64,000 nucleotides of DNA from Andrena cerasifolii (lineage: Eukaryota; Arthropoda; Insecta; Hymenoptera; Andrenidae), in contig NC_135119.1 in the NCBI RefSeq assembly GCF_050908995.1, positions 5,766,001 to 5,830,000 of the forward strand. The letters are read 5' to 3'. This document shows positions 24,840 to 37,129 of the stretch, piece by piece. The notes beneath the pieces were generated by a model, which did not search any database, was not told where the DNA came from, and was given only the letters and a program-made list of their open reading frames with translations. Position numbers and translations under genes: made by a program. Numbering within the stretch: the first letter of the stretch is position 1; the number at the start of each line of letters is the position of its first letter.

Positions 24840-25070
24840 GGGTAGATGCATCACTTGTGGCCACTTTAAGGTATTGTACCAGTTTTGGCCACTTCTTAAA
24901 AAGTATGATATTATTCCGTGTAAGTATTGCAAGCAATAAATGTAACTTTATATTTCTGGCGGTATACTAAACAAAATATTTATGATGTGAAATTCTCTAC
25001 ATAATAATGATCAGCAAGCAGTTTAAAAATAAGATAATTATGCACATGGCCAAAAACGGTGCACCTACCC
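24840..25070. mobile_element. TA-flanked MITE, GGGTAG(A/G)TGCA type
   Basis: Ends GGGTAGATGCA and (reversed) GGGTAGGTGCA are inverted copies flanked by TA (24838-24839, 25071-25072). The motif TGGCCA occurs three times near the ends (GTGGCCACTTT, TTGGCCACTTC, ATGGCCAAAAA). 231 bp, non-coding. Confidence 0.82.
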
Positions 25071-25240
25071 TACGTACAGTAATAATTTTGACAACTGATA
25101 AGGCGTATTTACTTACTTCACTGATAAGGCGCATTGAAAATGTAATAATTTGACAGCAGATTCATAGTTCTGTGTAAAATTGTATAAATTGTATTGTAAT
25201 ATGAGGAAATATCTATATGTTCGGTTAATAGAAGCAGTTA

Positions 25241-25458
25241 AGGTGGGTATCCACTTATTACGTATTCTTGTGTTGTATCGCCATTGCGTGTCATCGGTGA
25301 TACGATAAGATGCAACGGTGTGTGATTTTTTCTCATATCATCACTGATGCTGTTGCGTACTTTGCATCAAAATTTGATACGCGTCGGTGCAACGCTGCCC
25401 GTCCACGCTAATGCAAAACGGCAATACGATACGAGGTTGCGTAACAAGTGGATACTTT
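25241..25458. mobile_element. Harbinger-like inverted-end segment
   Basis: After TTA (25238-25240), AGGTGGGTATCCACTTATTACG resembles the termini of PIF/Harbinger-type elements. GCGTAACAAGTGGATAC at about 25438 is its partial inverted copy, but the last bases of a full right end are missing. The MADF-like frame that follows at 25612 fits a Harbinger origin for the neighbourhood. Confidence 0.5.
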
Positions 25459-25611
25459 ATACTGCACGTGGATCGGTCGTCCGATGCCGCACGACTTCGT
25501 CCGTACATGCAGCACGTTCAAATCAGTTTGATTTTCCGTCCGATCTGTTGCGTCTGAGGTTAAGGCTGACCCAGATCTTTCGAAAGAACTTTCTGCTTCA
25601 AATTGTATCGA

Positions 25612-25773
25612 ATGGATAATGAAAAACTGATAGCCATCGTGTTTTCGCATAATAGTGTGGGGCAGATGAAAAATAAGAAGTACCACGACAGGGATATGTC
25701 TCGCCGAAAGTGGGGAAAATTAGCGAAGATATTAGGATTCATTCCAAAATATCCTCGGAATTTATTGAGGTGA
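25612..25773 (+). pseudogene. MADF-domain protein remnant
   Basis: A 53-codon frame from ATG to TGA translates to a sequence resembling the N-terminal half of a MADF domain. It begins with DNEKLIAIV, has a central KKYHDRD, then KWGKLAKILG, matching the family pattern of an N-terminal LI..V helix, Y.DR, and W...A..LG. MADF is a Myb/SANT-like DNA-binding fold of roughly 80-90 residues found in insect transcription factors and in the accessory protein of many PIF/Harbinger transposons. The match fades after residue ~41 and a stop follows at codon 54, so the C-terminal part is lost. A Harbinger-like terminus lies 370 bp upstream, hence I infer a transposon origin; a fragment of a host MADF gene is the alternative. 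Confidence 0.6.
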
Positions 25774-26417
25774 TTCAAGAGATCTGAAACAAAGTGTAGT
25801 ATTCCATTCCCTCTCCTGATGAAAACATTTCAGTTTCCCGTTCCAATCACTGATTTGTTACTAAGATCCAAGATATAGTAACAATCGGCCAAATCCATGT
25901 TTATTTGGTACGATATGTGTCACAGAAATGCGAACTGATCGTCAGAATTCGCAGCCACTATAACCATCCACTTCATTCGTCCGAATACGTCCGAATATTT
26001 ACTATTTCACTATTTTAGAGTAATTCTTTAAATTCAAACCATTGATGAATTCTAAAGTTTAAGGCCTGATCGGCCTTTCCTGTTCTCCGATTGCAATAAA
26101 CTTTTTCAGAGACTATTTTTTTATGAAATGGAACCAAATTAGGGGGTGAGGGCAAAGAAATACGAAAAAAATATTCGACACGTATAAATAAGGGCCACCC
26201 TAATGTATAGGTACATCCACTTGCAGGATCTAGAAGAGCTGAATATCTAAACTGAATTTTCGCAGAAAATTTTGAGTAATGTGCCCTACGCATTTAACAT
26301 GTTATTATATATACTCAAGATATTAGCCAAAAATTGGTGACCGAATTTTTTACACTTCCCTTGTTAGACAACAAACCGACCGACATTTCTACATACTCTA
26401 CTTAATTCCACCACTAC
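25774..26417. other. Stretch without recognised genes
   Basis: A minus-strand frame at 26015-26293 (92 codons) has no recognisable domain. No right terminus matching 25241 was found here. Confidence 0.4.
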
Positions 26418-26420
26418 TTA

Positions 26421-26821
26421 AGCCGCGTATGCACCTGTGCATTCCCCCCCAGGCGCGCACCGATTTTTTGCTCGAGCGATGCTCGTTCGGTACTCGAGCG
26501 ATGCTCGTTCGGTGCTCGAGCGAAGCTCGAGCGCTGCTCGTTCGATGCTCGAGCGATGCTCGTTCGGTGCTCGAGCGATGCTCGTTCGGTGCTCGAGCGA
26601 TGCTCGAGCGATGCTCGTTCGGTGCTCGATCGGTGCACGGCGCGCGTTCGGTGCGCGTTCGGGCCGATCCGCTTGCTGGCGGTCCATCAAACCGTGCATT
26701 CGCGTCTGAACAATATCGTGAAGTGGACGCTGCAAATTTCGCGCGCCGAGCTTCAAACGAGCAAAAAATCGGTGCGCGCCCGATGCACATTCGGGGCGAA
26801 TGCACAGGTGAATACGCGGCT
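26421..26821. mobile_element. GC-rich Harbinger-type element with 11-bp array
   Basis: Ends AGCCGCGTATGCACCTGTGC and (reversed) AGCCGCGTATTCACCTGTGC are inverted copies flanked by TTA on both sides (26418-26420, 26822-26824), as for PIF/Harbinger. A second inverted block, GGCGCGCACCGATTTTTTGC, lies inside each end. The 401-bp element is far more GC-rich than its surroundings and carries fifteen 11-bp repeats in its left half. Frames here are open on both strands because of the repeats; none is taken as a gene. Confidence 0.9.
26470..26634. repeat. 15 x 11-bp tandem array
   Basis: 165 bp equals exactly fifteen 11-bp units of two main types, GCTCGAGCGAT and GCTCGTTCGGT, mostly alternating, so a 22-bp higher-order unit is visible. 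The array is CpG-dense and contains many CTCGAG palindromes. Confidence 0.95.
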
Positions 26822-26824
26822 TTA

Positions 26825-27854
26825 CACGTCTTCTTTATGCGATTACACGGGCTCCGACCGCGGCACGGCTCCCTGTGATCATTCTACTCGCCCTTTTGCC
26901 ATTTACTGTGATTTTTTGATTTATTGGATTACATCTACATGAAACGCATGAAAAGTGAATGGCTACAATCCCCATCGGATTTCCACTTGGCGAATTCCTC
27001 CATTGATCGCTCACGAGAAATAAATTTCCACACATTTGCAACAGGGTGATAGAAATAAGAACAGGAACAAAAGTGTTAGTAAAATTAGTAACTGCAGCAA
27101 CGTGACTCTACTTTCCGTTCTTTTGAATTGTGTTGAAATGGCATTTTTATTAAAATACAGTATCATTAGATTGTAAATTTTACATTAATGTTAGCGAAAC
27201 ATTCCAAAGATGTTATGACCCTTTTGCATATTATAGATGCAACGCATGCTTTCGGTTATTAGATTTATTTATGGAACAAAAATCATTGAATTTAAGCAAC
27301 AGTTTATTTTCAAATTTTGATTTCGAATTAGTTAGAGGATACGAATCGATAATTTTGTTTGAACGATTGTTAGGTAAGATGTAAATTTATAAGGTTCTGT
27401 TTATCCCTCTGTAATTATTATAAATGTCTTTTCCTTGAATGTGAGTCGCGTGTTGAAAAGGAGTAATTAATTTTCTTAGAATTTTCATTCTAACAATTCT
27501 CAGTGCACTGCATCTTTACATCGTCGTCTTCTAGAATAAAGCATAGATTGAATCGCTGTACCTCGTTACGATAAACAAGCTTTTCCCGAACAAGGGAAAG
27601 AAGGTTATCAATCTGACTTATGAGACATTGTGCAATTTCGTCTTACACAAAAAGTTCAGATTATAAAGTTCCAGGTTAACGAGATTCTCTTTATGAAGCC
27701 GGTATAAAGAACACGAAAGGTCAGGAAGAAAGTTCTGCTGCAACTTATGTGTCTGAATACTCTCACTGTCAAAGGACGAAAATTGTTTCAAACTCCGTTA
27801 GGAACTTGACCACTACTTTATTGTAAAAACGTGGCTAGTACAATTTGTAGCTGA
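26825..27854. other. Stretch without recognised genes
   Basis: AT-rich after 27050. No repeats, element ends or convincing frames seen. Confidence 0.45.
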
Positions 27855-28227
27855 CAAGGGAACATCCCGAACCCGGAAATTCAAAAAATTCTGAAACATT
27901 GAATATGTAGGGAATTTCCTCCCAATTATAACGCAACTTTTGTTCGCTGCCCAAATTCACTCGAAGGGGGTGAAATTAGCCCCCGAAAATTCGGTTATTC
28001 TTCAATTTTGTGTTATAACTCGCGAAATGTAAAAGATAGGAAAAAAGTTTCAAGACAAAAGTTACTTATTTTAATTAGATCTATCATTTGGCAAAATAAT
28101 ATTTTACAGTTCACGAGTTATAACAGAAGATCGGAAAATAACCGGATATTTTACAAACAAAAAAATTCCCTACATATTCACGAAGTTTCAGAATTTTTTG
28201 AATTTCCGGGTTCGGGATGTTCCCTTG
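27855..28227. mobile_element. Palindromic MITE, CAAGGGA...CCCGAACCCG type (copy 1)
   Basis: Left CAAGGGAACATCCCGAACCC continuing into GGAAATTCAAAAAATTCTGA is mirrored almost exactly on the right. The 3-bp direct repeat TGA flanks both ends (27852-27854, 28228-28230), but three bases could be chance. A second copy begins at 51751. Internal frames are by-products. Confidence 0.82.
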
Positions 28228-28409
28228 TGAGCTGCTAACTACCCCAGAACTAACCCAGACCTACTAACTGCTACGGCAGTCGTATAATTTGTATACAGAC
28301 AAGTGGAATACTCCTCGTAACATATCTCTAATTGTAAGTACTGTTTTCCTAAAAGTTTCACAGATGTAACTACTATATTGCTTCCTCACATTAAATACCT
28401 GCTGCCTTA

Positions 28410-28544
28410 AGGTCCCAACACACATATCAGTTTCGTCTCGGTACCGTTCCGGCGTGCCAGTGGTAAGAAGAAGAGACCCTCTATGCCCCTCCTCAGGCAC
28501 GACGAAAAGGTACTGACACGGAACTGATATGTGTGCCCAGACCT
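28410..28544. mobile_element. 135-bp Harbinger-like MITE
   Basis: AGGTCCCAACACACATATCA on the left mirrors TGATATGTGTGCCCAGACCT on the right; further inside, CGGTACC mirrors GGTAC. Flanks are TTA and TCA, one mismatch from a 3-bp duplication. The compact fold and AGGT terminus fit Harbinger-type MITEs. Confidence 0.7.
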
Positions 28545-28547
28545 TCA

Positions 28548-29496
28548 CTGTTACTGTGTCAGTATTAAGTTTTTAACGCCATTTTCACTGTAAAAGGTGA
28601 GATAATAGGTAGCTATAGTTAGAAAACTATTTTCGCATTTAACATATTCTGTTGTTTACCATTACTGTCAAGTGTTCAAATGTCACTTACATATTCTCAG
28701 GGTCAAATATATCTGCTCCAAAGTGTTGCAAATGCTTTAAATAGGATATTATTCTTATTACACTTGAGTTTTGGGGAAATCGAGAAAGTATAAAACGTAA
28801 GTTTGTAAAAATGTAAATCGTACAGCGGCTAATTAGCAGAAGTGGTACAGACGGGGAAATATGGATTAAAACTTATTCTATGAATTTTCACAGAACAAAG
28901 ACACTTGACAGATGTATATTAATTCAGAAAAATCTTATTATTCACCTGTTAGAAGCTTCAAATGCGATGCTCGAATACTTTGGTGATCCACTATTTTTCG
29001 TATTAGTAGTAAATTTAAAAAGGGTAATCCCTAAAACGTTTATATTTACTATAAGCGTATTGGATTTTTATTTAAATTATTCATCCCACAATCTTCGAAA
29101 TGATCGCATTGGTTTGGTGACATTCCTGTTTTGAATTGCCTCAATAATTTATTGACCTGAATAAACCGCAAACCTAGCTGGCACGTGTAATTTACACTGA
29201 ATCATTTGTCTAAAACCGATAGTGCACTGCGTGAGCCTGGGACGAGAACATAGGAGAGAGTGAGAAGAAGAAATTTACGTAACCGAATATAATTACATAG
29301 TTATTGTGGTCATTTTATCGATTGTCTATGAAGTTCCACATACGCATACTTACACCCATAATCTAATGATTCGTATGCATGTTGACATCATGACGAAAGA
29401 ATCTATTGAGAATGTTAGTTTGCGTATACCGAATACTTTGACACAGTTATTCCTTCCACGGATGATTCCTGATGAAAAATACTAGCAGAATTTATA
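28548..29496. other. AT-rich stretch, nothing recognised
   Basis: A plus-strand frame at 28880-29134 (84 codons) has no recognisable features. No repeats seen. Confidence 0.45.
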
Positions 29497-29498
29497 TA

Positions 29499-30826
29499 CC
29501 GTAAACGGGGGGAACATTGGCAGTTGGGTAATGCAGCCGAATATGAGAACAATTTCTTAAAAACATCGTAACTCTTGTCTGAGGACACTTTTATTAAAAT
29601 TTTATATACGTTTTAAAAGTAGAATATGTACTCTTTGGCAACCTACTGGAAAGTACTATAACAAGAATTCGGTTTCTTCATAATAAAATAAAAACGAAAG
29701 TCATTCAAATACGCAGATTAAAAAAATGAGTTCGTAATATGAGACTCAGTTTGTAATTTCCTGAAACTTATTTTTTCTTTCTTTCTTATAAAGTCGGCAT
29801 GTGAAATTTATTTCTTCACTACCGCAGTCTTCGCGGGACCACCACCGAAGTCTTCATGGGCCCACCTCGCCCATCGTGACACTTTATACGTACACTGGAC
29901 CCATTGTTCACCTAGCACAAGAATAAAGATCTGTGCAAAATAAGCATTCTGTAGCATAATTTTGTTTGTTAATCACTTTCGTCATTCAGAAGAATTTCTT
30001 CTTCACTCTCATCAGTAGAATTTTCACGGGTCTCATATTTGGAAAGAATAACATGATAACTACTAAGTAGCTTCGAAGTTAAGTCTTCATCATTTAATGA
30101 TATACAACTAGTAAGCCTTAAACTCCATTGCAAGCACTATGCAACAGTATTTGTGAAAATACACTTTAGAGGCATTTGTAAGTTAATCGAACCACTTCAA
30201 ACACTTTCTGCAACGTATTTCAGAAATATATGCTCGCTCAAGACGCTCAATTGATTACAATGCCACTGTGCGGACAAAACAACTAATACACGGTTAGTTA
30301 GTAAAGCAATAGCATCGCTATGACATTCAAGAGTTCTGTAGCGGAGATAAGCTGGGGTCTCATACTAGGAGAGGTCTGGGTTAGGTACGGGGTAACATTG
30401 GCATCTGCTTAACATCTTTTAAAAAGGAAAAGGAAAAAAATTGTATGCATTTTCACACTTGTAGAACAATCACAAACCATGCAATCTTATAATAGGATGC
30501 CTAAAACAAATTTAAAAATGTTATTTAAAAAAAAAATAAAAAAAAACATAAAATAGAGTGCATTGAACATGAACAGAAACAGATTTAAGTGTTACTGTAA
30601 ATTCCGATGTGGTAAAACTTTCACTTTCTAGTGCTATTTATATATGACGTGCCAATGTTACTCCGTGACCGATAAGGACAAAAATTTTATGCATTTTTGA
30701 CACTTGTAGTGCATTTATAAAATATGTAATGTTATGATAGGATACTTAAAGCAAATGTAAAAATGTTAATTTTTATATTACATAGCAAAATGTTCTAAAA
30801 CGTGCCAATGTTCCCCCAGTTTACGG
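29499..30826. mobile_element. 1.3-kb TA-flanked element, GGAACATTGGCA type
   Basis: Termini are CCGTAAAC(G/T) followed by GGGGGAACATTGGCA, inverted and matching at all but one of about 24 positions, with TA flanks (29497-29498, 30827-30828). The core AACATTGGCA recurs internally near 30402 and, inverted, near 30650; these form an inner pair (about 30393-30672) that could be a nested relative or internal binding sites. Despite 1328 bp there is no transposase-length frame. Confidence 0.87.
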
Positions 30827-30837
30827 TACCTGATATA

Positions 30838-31254
30838 TAGTGGCTCGCATTAATATTCGAACACTTTTTAAAATCGCATAACCTTTTTAGAATTGGTGAT
30901 TTCGCTGATTTCGGGAATTTTCGCGATTCTCGACCTTATTCTGCGATCTTTAAGCGTTTATAGCTGAGGGCAGCGTTAACCGATTTTAATAAATTTTTAG
31001 AAATGTATACAACTGACTTCAATCTACAAACGGGTTTTTTTGAATTTTCATTACAAGCTCACAAAAAAAGTTTAAAAATCGACCTTTACTATTCTTGTCG
31101 CTATTCCAACCAAATACATTTTTTTTCAAAACGACGAAACTCGCCAGTTAGCAAACTAATCCTTTTAGCTTCTCAAAAAAACTCAAGTTGTTTGGACCAA
31201 TTTTAAAAAGTTATGCGATTTTAAAGAGTGTCCGAATATTAATCCGAGTCACTG
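30838..31254. mobile_element. Tc1-type MITE (family T, copy 3)
   Basis: Ends (T)AGTGGCTCGCATTAATATTC and (reversed) CAGTGACTCGGATTAATATT are inverted copies with TA at 30836-30837 and 31255-31256. After about 60 bp the left arm jumps straight to the near-centre block GATTTCGCTGATTTCGGG known from the 40700 copy, so most of the left arm is deleted. It starts 10 bp after the end of the preceding element. Non-coding. Confidence 0.88.
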
Positions 31255-31256
31255 TA

Positions 31257-33225
31257 TGTAGGTATACACTCCCGTGCATGTACATATGTCATCGGACACT
31301 TGCTTGTTTCATCAAACTGATTATTAGAACATGGATACAAGATTGTAATTCCTGGATGATCCATTAAATAATTTGTCAAAGCTTTTTACAGTCGTTCTGA
31401 ATCACCCCATTATCATAGTTCTTCGCAACTATCTTTCTCCATTCTCTGACACGAAACGAGAAACACCAGTGTGACTATAAGTAATGATTGTCTGACGTGG
31501 GAATAGCACGATGTAAGTATTATATTTAGATACATTTTCATTTTCATGTACGTTGCTGACACAACGCACCGTGCAACGATTCGAGCAGGATGAAATTTTT
31601 GGCGTCACGAACATCATCGTCTGCCTGCACGTGATCGTTATCATTGACCATTCCTACCTTGTACGGATCGGCTATCGTGGAAGAGCTCACCAACATTTTC
31701 CAAGCTTTATGATACCAGGGACTTCAGTTTTATAGCCAGCTTTCAATACCAGCGACATTACCGATTCAAATTGTGTTCGGCGTTTACGAGCCATTTTCAC
31801 GCGGCGTTGTTTTACCGTTTTCCCATCGTATTCCCCCTGTTGTCCCATACGAACTTGTTATATGGTAGACACCGCCGTTCGGACGACGAGAAAACGGACC
31901 AATCCTAACGATCAAAGGGGGCCCTTTTCCTCTCAACGATCACTTTCCTCGTATCTGAAAACCACGAACCGTCTTTGTTTCCTGCGAAACGGCACTCCGA
32001 AAATGGCTCCCGCATCTTTTCAAACACGTCCTAACACCTTTCCGATTTTTTTATTTGATCCACATAACGCGTGATATACATAGGGGAAGGTGGGGCAAGA
32101 CGGAGGGGGGAGGGCAAGACGGGATACCCCCCGTATTTCGTGATACAAACGCACTAATTAAAACGGATAAAATCATTTACATCAACATAAAAATTGTATT
32201 AATTTGTTTATCAAAATTTTGCTTCCGACACAAGATGTAGACTGTCTTACAGATTATAAAAATGCCTTTACTTTGTGTTTTAGGTGATTCCTCTGTCCGG
32301 AATCGTGTTCACCATCAAACGGTGCATCGCGTACACGCTTTCACATTTATATTTATAACTTTTTTTCCTATAAATATATTTAAAATTTCCTTTTTGCGCA
32401 TTAAAGTCAACGAAATGACGCTTAAAAAGTAAAACAAAAATTATCTTTATATTCAGTTGTTACTTCAGAATGTGCGTTTGAAGAAGGGCCTGATTTTTGG
32501 GCTGTTGAGGGTAACCTACCCCCTTAATCTCATCTGAATCTTACCTAATCTGGATCTTAATCGTAACATTCTATCTAATAAATCGTTTGTATGCGTTCGT
32601 TAAATTTAAAATCCATTTCACGACATGACCGGCAGTTTATTTCAATAACAGTGTGTCTGACGACGTCGACCGCATGTGCGGGAATATGTTCACCTAGTCT
32701 AGGTTACACTGAATTATAACAAGAGATGGAACTCCGTACGCTTCATTTAATGTTCGCGTAGAGGTTTAAGAGGGATTTCACAGCTGAAGGGGGAGTGAAT
32801 TGAGTAGAAGCTGAAGAACTATACCGTTGAGCCAACGTGCATGCCAATGGACGAACTGGGTCTGAGAAAGCTTCCCGCTTGTATTTTAAATAATGAATTA
32901 TTGACGAAGATGTGAGTTCTATCACTAATTGTCCGTGTACAATTTAAAACAAGGTAAAACTTTTCGAAAACCCGCTCTAATTCGAATACAATTAAGGAAC
33001 ACCTTGCTAGAAACAGTAGAATTAAGAATTTACGATTTAATTGGTAAGCCAATTAGCCGTAATTACCTACCTAAGATAATTGCCCTCTTTGTGGACAGTG
33101 AAAAGGATATGTACATCTAAAAGAATATTTTAAAATCTACATAAATAAATGGGAAGATTTTTTAAATATTTTAGGGAGTTGGTGTAAAATATAAAAAAAA
33201 TGTAAATATGTACTCGAGCTTAAGA
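31257..33225. other. Long stretch without recognised genes
   Basis: 31420-32080 is GC-richer with short frames on both strands and no recognisable domain. At 32084 GGGGAAGGTGGGGCAAGACG follows a TA and GGGCAAGACGG recurs about 25 bp later, resembling the left end of a TA-flanked element, but no right end was found. Confidence 0.4.
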
Positions 33226-33228
33226 TAA

Positions 33229-34266
33229 CACTGTCCAACAAAATTGAACTTTTTTTTCTGTTCTGAAACATTCAATAGCCGTTTCTTATAGTTTTTCGTG
33301 CGCTGAAAACGAATTCGCAAACCGTTTGTCACCATCACCCTCAGTTTTTGAGAAATTCGATTTTAAAAAAAAACTGGAAATTTTCAAGTTTGAACATCTT
33401 TTCTGTCGAAACGGGAATAGTTATTTGCTTGGTTGTTCTGTCAAATTATTCTGAACCCTCGCGAACACAACGAGATAAGTTATTATTCAATTATAAGCAT
33501 TTACATATGTTTCAACAACGATCAAATCAATTTTTGCAGATATCTTTCAATTTATTTCCGAAACTAAGGATCTAGGAGGAAATTTGACTATTCCACGAGA
33601 TGCAGCAGACATTTTTCCATCAGAAAGCATCAACAGAAGTAGTAAGTCACGTTTTGTTTTCAACACAGAAGCGAAACAGTTTGGCAAAACGTGCGGCGAC
33701 GACAGTGGTAGTCACGCGCGTTAAACGAATGTGTTACGCTGAGCGGCAGCGGATCGCGCGCCGCTGTTGACCACCACTGTCGACGCCGCACATTTTGCCA
33801 AACTATTTCGCTTCTGTATTGAAAACAAAATGTGTTTTACCACTTCTGTTGAAGCTTTCCGGAGGAAAAATGTCCGCTGCATCGCATGGAATGGTCAGAT
33901 TTTCTCCTAGCCCCTTAGTTTTGGAAATAAATTGAAAGATATCTTCAAAAACGAGTGCATTTCGGGTGTACTTTTCCTTTTGATCGTTGTTTACACATAT
34001 TTAAATGTTCATAATGCAATAACAAGTTAAATCGTTGTATTCGGGAGGGCTCATTGAATAATTTGACGCAATGAGCAAACGAATAACTATTACCGCTTCG
34101 ACACAAAAGATGTTCAAATTTAAAAATTTGCAGTTTTCTTGAAAATCGAATTTCTCAAAAACTGAGGGTGATGGCGACAAACGGTTTGCGGATTCGTGTT
34201 CAGGGCGAAAAACTCTACAAGAATCACCCAGTGGATATTGCGGAACAAAAATCATGTTGGACAGTG
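33229..34266. mobile_element. Large palindromic element (family P, copy 2)
   Basis: Ends CACTGTCCAACA / TGTTGGACAGTG are perfect 12-bp inverted copies flanked by TAA (33226-33228, 34267-34269). Arms of about 450 bp fold back on each other and carry the blocks shared with copy 1. A CACTG terminus with a 3-bp duplication could fit CMC (CACTA-like) or Harbinger elements; I do not decide. The centre near 33743-33765 holds, on the minus strand, the uninterrupted site occupied by a MITE in copy 1. Non-coding. Confidence 0.9.
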
Positions 34267-34269
34267 TAA

Positions 34270-36663
34270 TATATGTAGATGGAAAGCAGGAATAAATTGT
34301 AAGAAGAGAAAGAAAGATTCCGAGTAGATGTTGTGTGCACTTTGTGTCTGCTTCAAACTAATATCATTTCACATTTCCATATAAAAATTGAATCTGCCAA
34401 GAAGTCTCTCTTTGTACAAAATTGCTGAACAACGTAAGTTTTTGCATCTTTATATTACTGTATATCATTAAATATTAAACAAACATGTTTCTCGAAAATA
34501 AATATTCAATTCTTTTCTTTATCACAATAACGAAACCAGTAAAGTTTGCTACAATATAATTCACGTATATAAAGCTTATTAAGTTATTAAACTTAATTTA
34601 TTTCGGTATCCAATAATGTCTTGAGACACTTTTCCATTTACTAGTGGGTACTACTTGGAATCTAAATGTAAATATAAAGAATCAGTTTTGCAACTTTTTA
34701 CACTGTATTATACAGTGTGTGTGAAATGCAATATTGTAAGCTCAGAACTATCTCCTTACGTTCGAAATTATTTTGCAGAAAACAACACGGTGTATAACAC
34801 ATAATTATAGAATATCGCGTACGATCAATAAATTATATTTGATTACGATATACCTCTGCATATTTATAAAATGTGACTCGTTTTTAATATTACTAAAAAA
34901 TAATACGATATATTTTTTATCCTGTGACATTTTTCATCTTAGTTTTGAGTACAAGAATTGAGTTTTGGAGTCCACAAATGAAAATATCTCACAATCAGAT
35001 GTGGACCGACAGAGTTAAAAATAACAACACAATTCTTCTTTTTTATATTTTAGACATCGCTGAAACCGTTTATACAATACATATACATATGTGTGTGTAC
35101 GAATGTGGTACTACTAACGAATCACTCCCATGGGGAACGAATGGCATCCTCTCTCATTCTTTTCTTCTTTTTTTAAACGGAACAGCACGTAAATTTTGTT
35201 TCCCTGAATAGCCCTTTAAAAAGTCATATTTATTTGCTATCTTCTTCATACAATTCACTGACTGCAAAAATGTATAACAAACGTAACTTTGCATTAGCTG
35301 TTCTTCAGATAAAATTGTATACTCAAGGGATAAAAACTGTAATAAAGTAACACGTCTTCTTTCAGCAATGACAAGCACACTATACGTGCGAAATAAATAA
35401 AAGTTATATTAACATTCCGAAATAAAATTTATCATCATCTTCTGGTATGAACTTCTTCCTAGAGTTCCCATAATAAATTATACGAAGTTACTTGTGCCAC
35501 ACGTTTATTAAAACACTTTTAATAATAATCTATACATGAGAGTTAAATAACGCCCTTAAATGATTAAAATGAATTAGCCATGTGGGATAGGCACTTAAAT
35601 AAGTTGTTGGCGCTGTGCCAACCACGCTTATGATAAGAGAGAAGAATATAGAACATGTTTCGAAACTTCCTTAAAACTTCTTTTTGACACGAACTAAAAA
35701 ATATAATTCAAAAGTTAAATGAAATGCCTTCGAGCGCATAGAAGAAGACTCTGAAAGTAAATAAGCGATATTCTGATTTTCTTCGATATTGATTACATAC
35801 ACACGGTATTATCAGCAAGTGAATATCGTAAAAAAATTAAGGTCATCGCTGTAATTAAAAACCAAGGTTACGTGTGATGCGTGAGGAAGCACTGCAATAA
35901 ATTTTAGTTAAAAAAGAAATCATTTCCAAGTTAGAAATCCTCAGACCATACATTCTACTTTAGTTTTTCTAACCAAGTTGCCGCCTCTTGAGAGTAATAT
36001 TATGTTTAAGAGCATTAAAATTAGAACAATCTCATACTTCAATTTGCCTTAGACATCATTTTACACGTTGGGGAATAGATAGGTATTATATGAGAATATT
36101 GTTCTAAAAGTAACATTTAACCATTGATTGAATAGAAAATCCTTTAAATTGAAGTCTTTTAGATTGTAAAATAATAACTGAATAATACATGAATGCAAAT
36201 AAATGTAAATAATTTTAGAGGAATGGTCTTCTAATAATTTAATAAATTCGATTCATTTGCATATTACAATCATGAATTGAGAAGTCTGGAATCTAATTCG
36301 ACATATCACCTAAAGTGAAGCAAAATCAGAAAAGGGAAAACGCCATGTGGACACAGTGCAAGAAAGAACTCAATTTTCTCATTAATAAAATTGATCGTGA
36401 AGCATTTCCATATAAGACTTTTATTCCTTTCATCAAGATCTACAATTCGCAAAAGAAATAAGGTAAATCTGACCACCTTATCAGTTTTAATGTTTAAAGC
36501 CATTTTTTATAACAGTGGTTCGACGATAATCCTTAATATTGTACGATTTATTTATACATAGTGTACCTATGAGCCTCTGTATTTTAAGCCCGGTTTCATC
36601 GAAAGAAAAATTCGTCCAAATTAGGATTTATACAAAAACCGACTTTTGAAGAAAACGGTTTTC
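34270..36663. other. Long stretch without recognised genes
   Basis: AT-rich; short frames at 34773-35378 and 36306-36503 show nothing recognisable. No inverted-end elements found. Confidence 0.45.
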
Positions 36664-36825
36664 GAATTCCACTATTCCCACAAAAACCGGTTAAACCAGT
36701 TCTCGAATTCCACTGTCCCCAAAAAACCGGTTATACCGGTTTTCGAATTCCACTATTCCCCAAAAAACCGGTTAAACCGGTTTTCGAATTCCACTATTCC
36801 CAAAAAACCGGTTATACCGGTTTTC
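36664..36825. repeat. Four tandem ~41-bp units with AACCGGTT palindromes
   Basis: Each unit begins GAATTCCACT, continues with a C-run and A-run, and ends in AACCGGTTA(A/T)ACCGGTTTTC. Units are 40-41 bp. Each carries its own ACCGGTT inverted motif. Confidence 0.93.
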
Positions 36826-37129
36826 GAATCTTCACAAAAAAATATAATTAAAATAGTAGTTTCCTTAATATTATGGAATTACAAATATATAACAAAATAA
36901 AATATACTCTATCTATAAAGCACCAAATAAAAAAATTATAATAACTAAAATCCGTACAAAATATAAATCTTTTAAAATGTGGTACGCAATTATAAAACTT
37001 TATTACATTTAGCATTTTTTTTCTGAAAATATGAACTCATGCAGAGTAGTTTTACAGTAAATTTTTACCTATTACAGTTTTTAATTAAATAATTAATTAA
37101 TTTCTGCATATTAATTCTAGTATATAAAA

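Noticed and set aside
26398..26942. Frames of up to 149 codons on both strands, rich in Arg, Ala, Ser and Glu
   Set aside because: Created by the stop-free 11-bp GC-rich repeats inside a Harbinger-type element; open in many frames at once.
36646..36900. 84-codon frame with repeated FEFHYS-type units
   Set aside because: Translation of the ~41-bp AACCGGTT tandem array; unit lengths of 40 and 41 bp are not multiples of three, so no frame is maintained.
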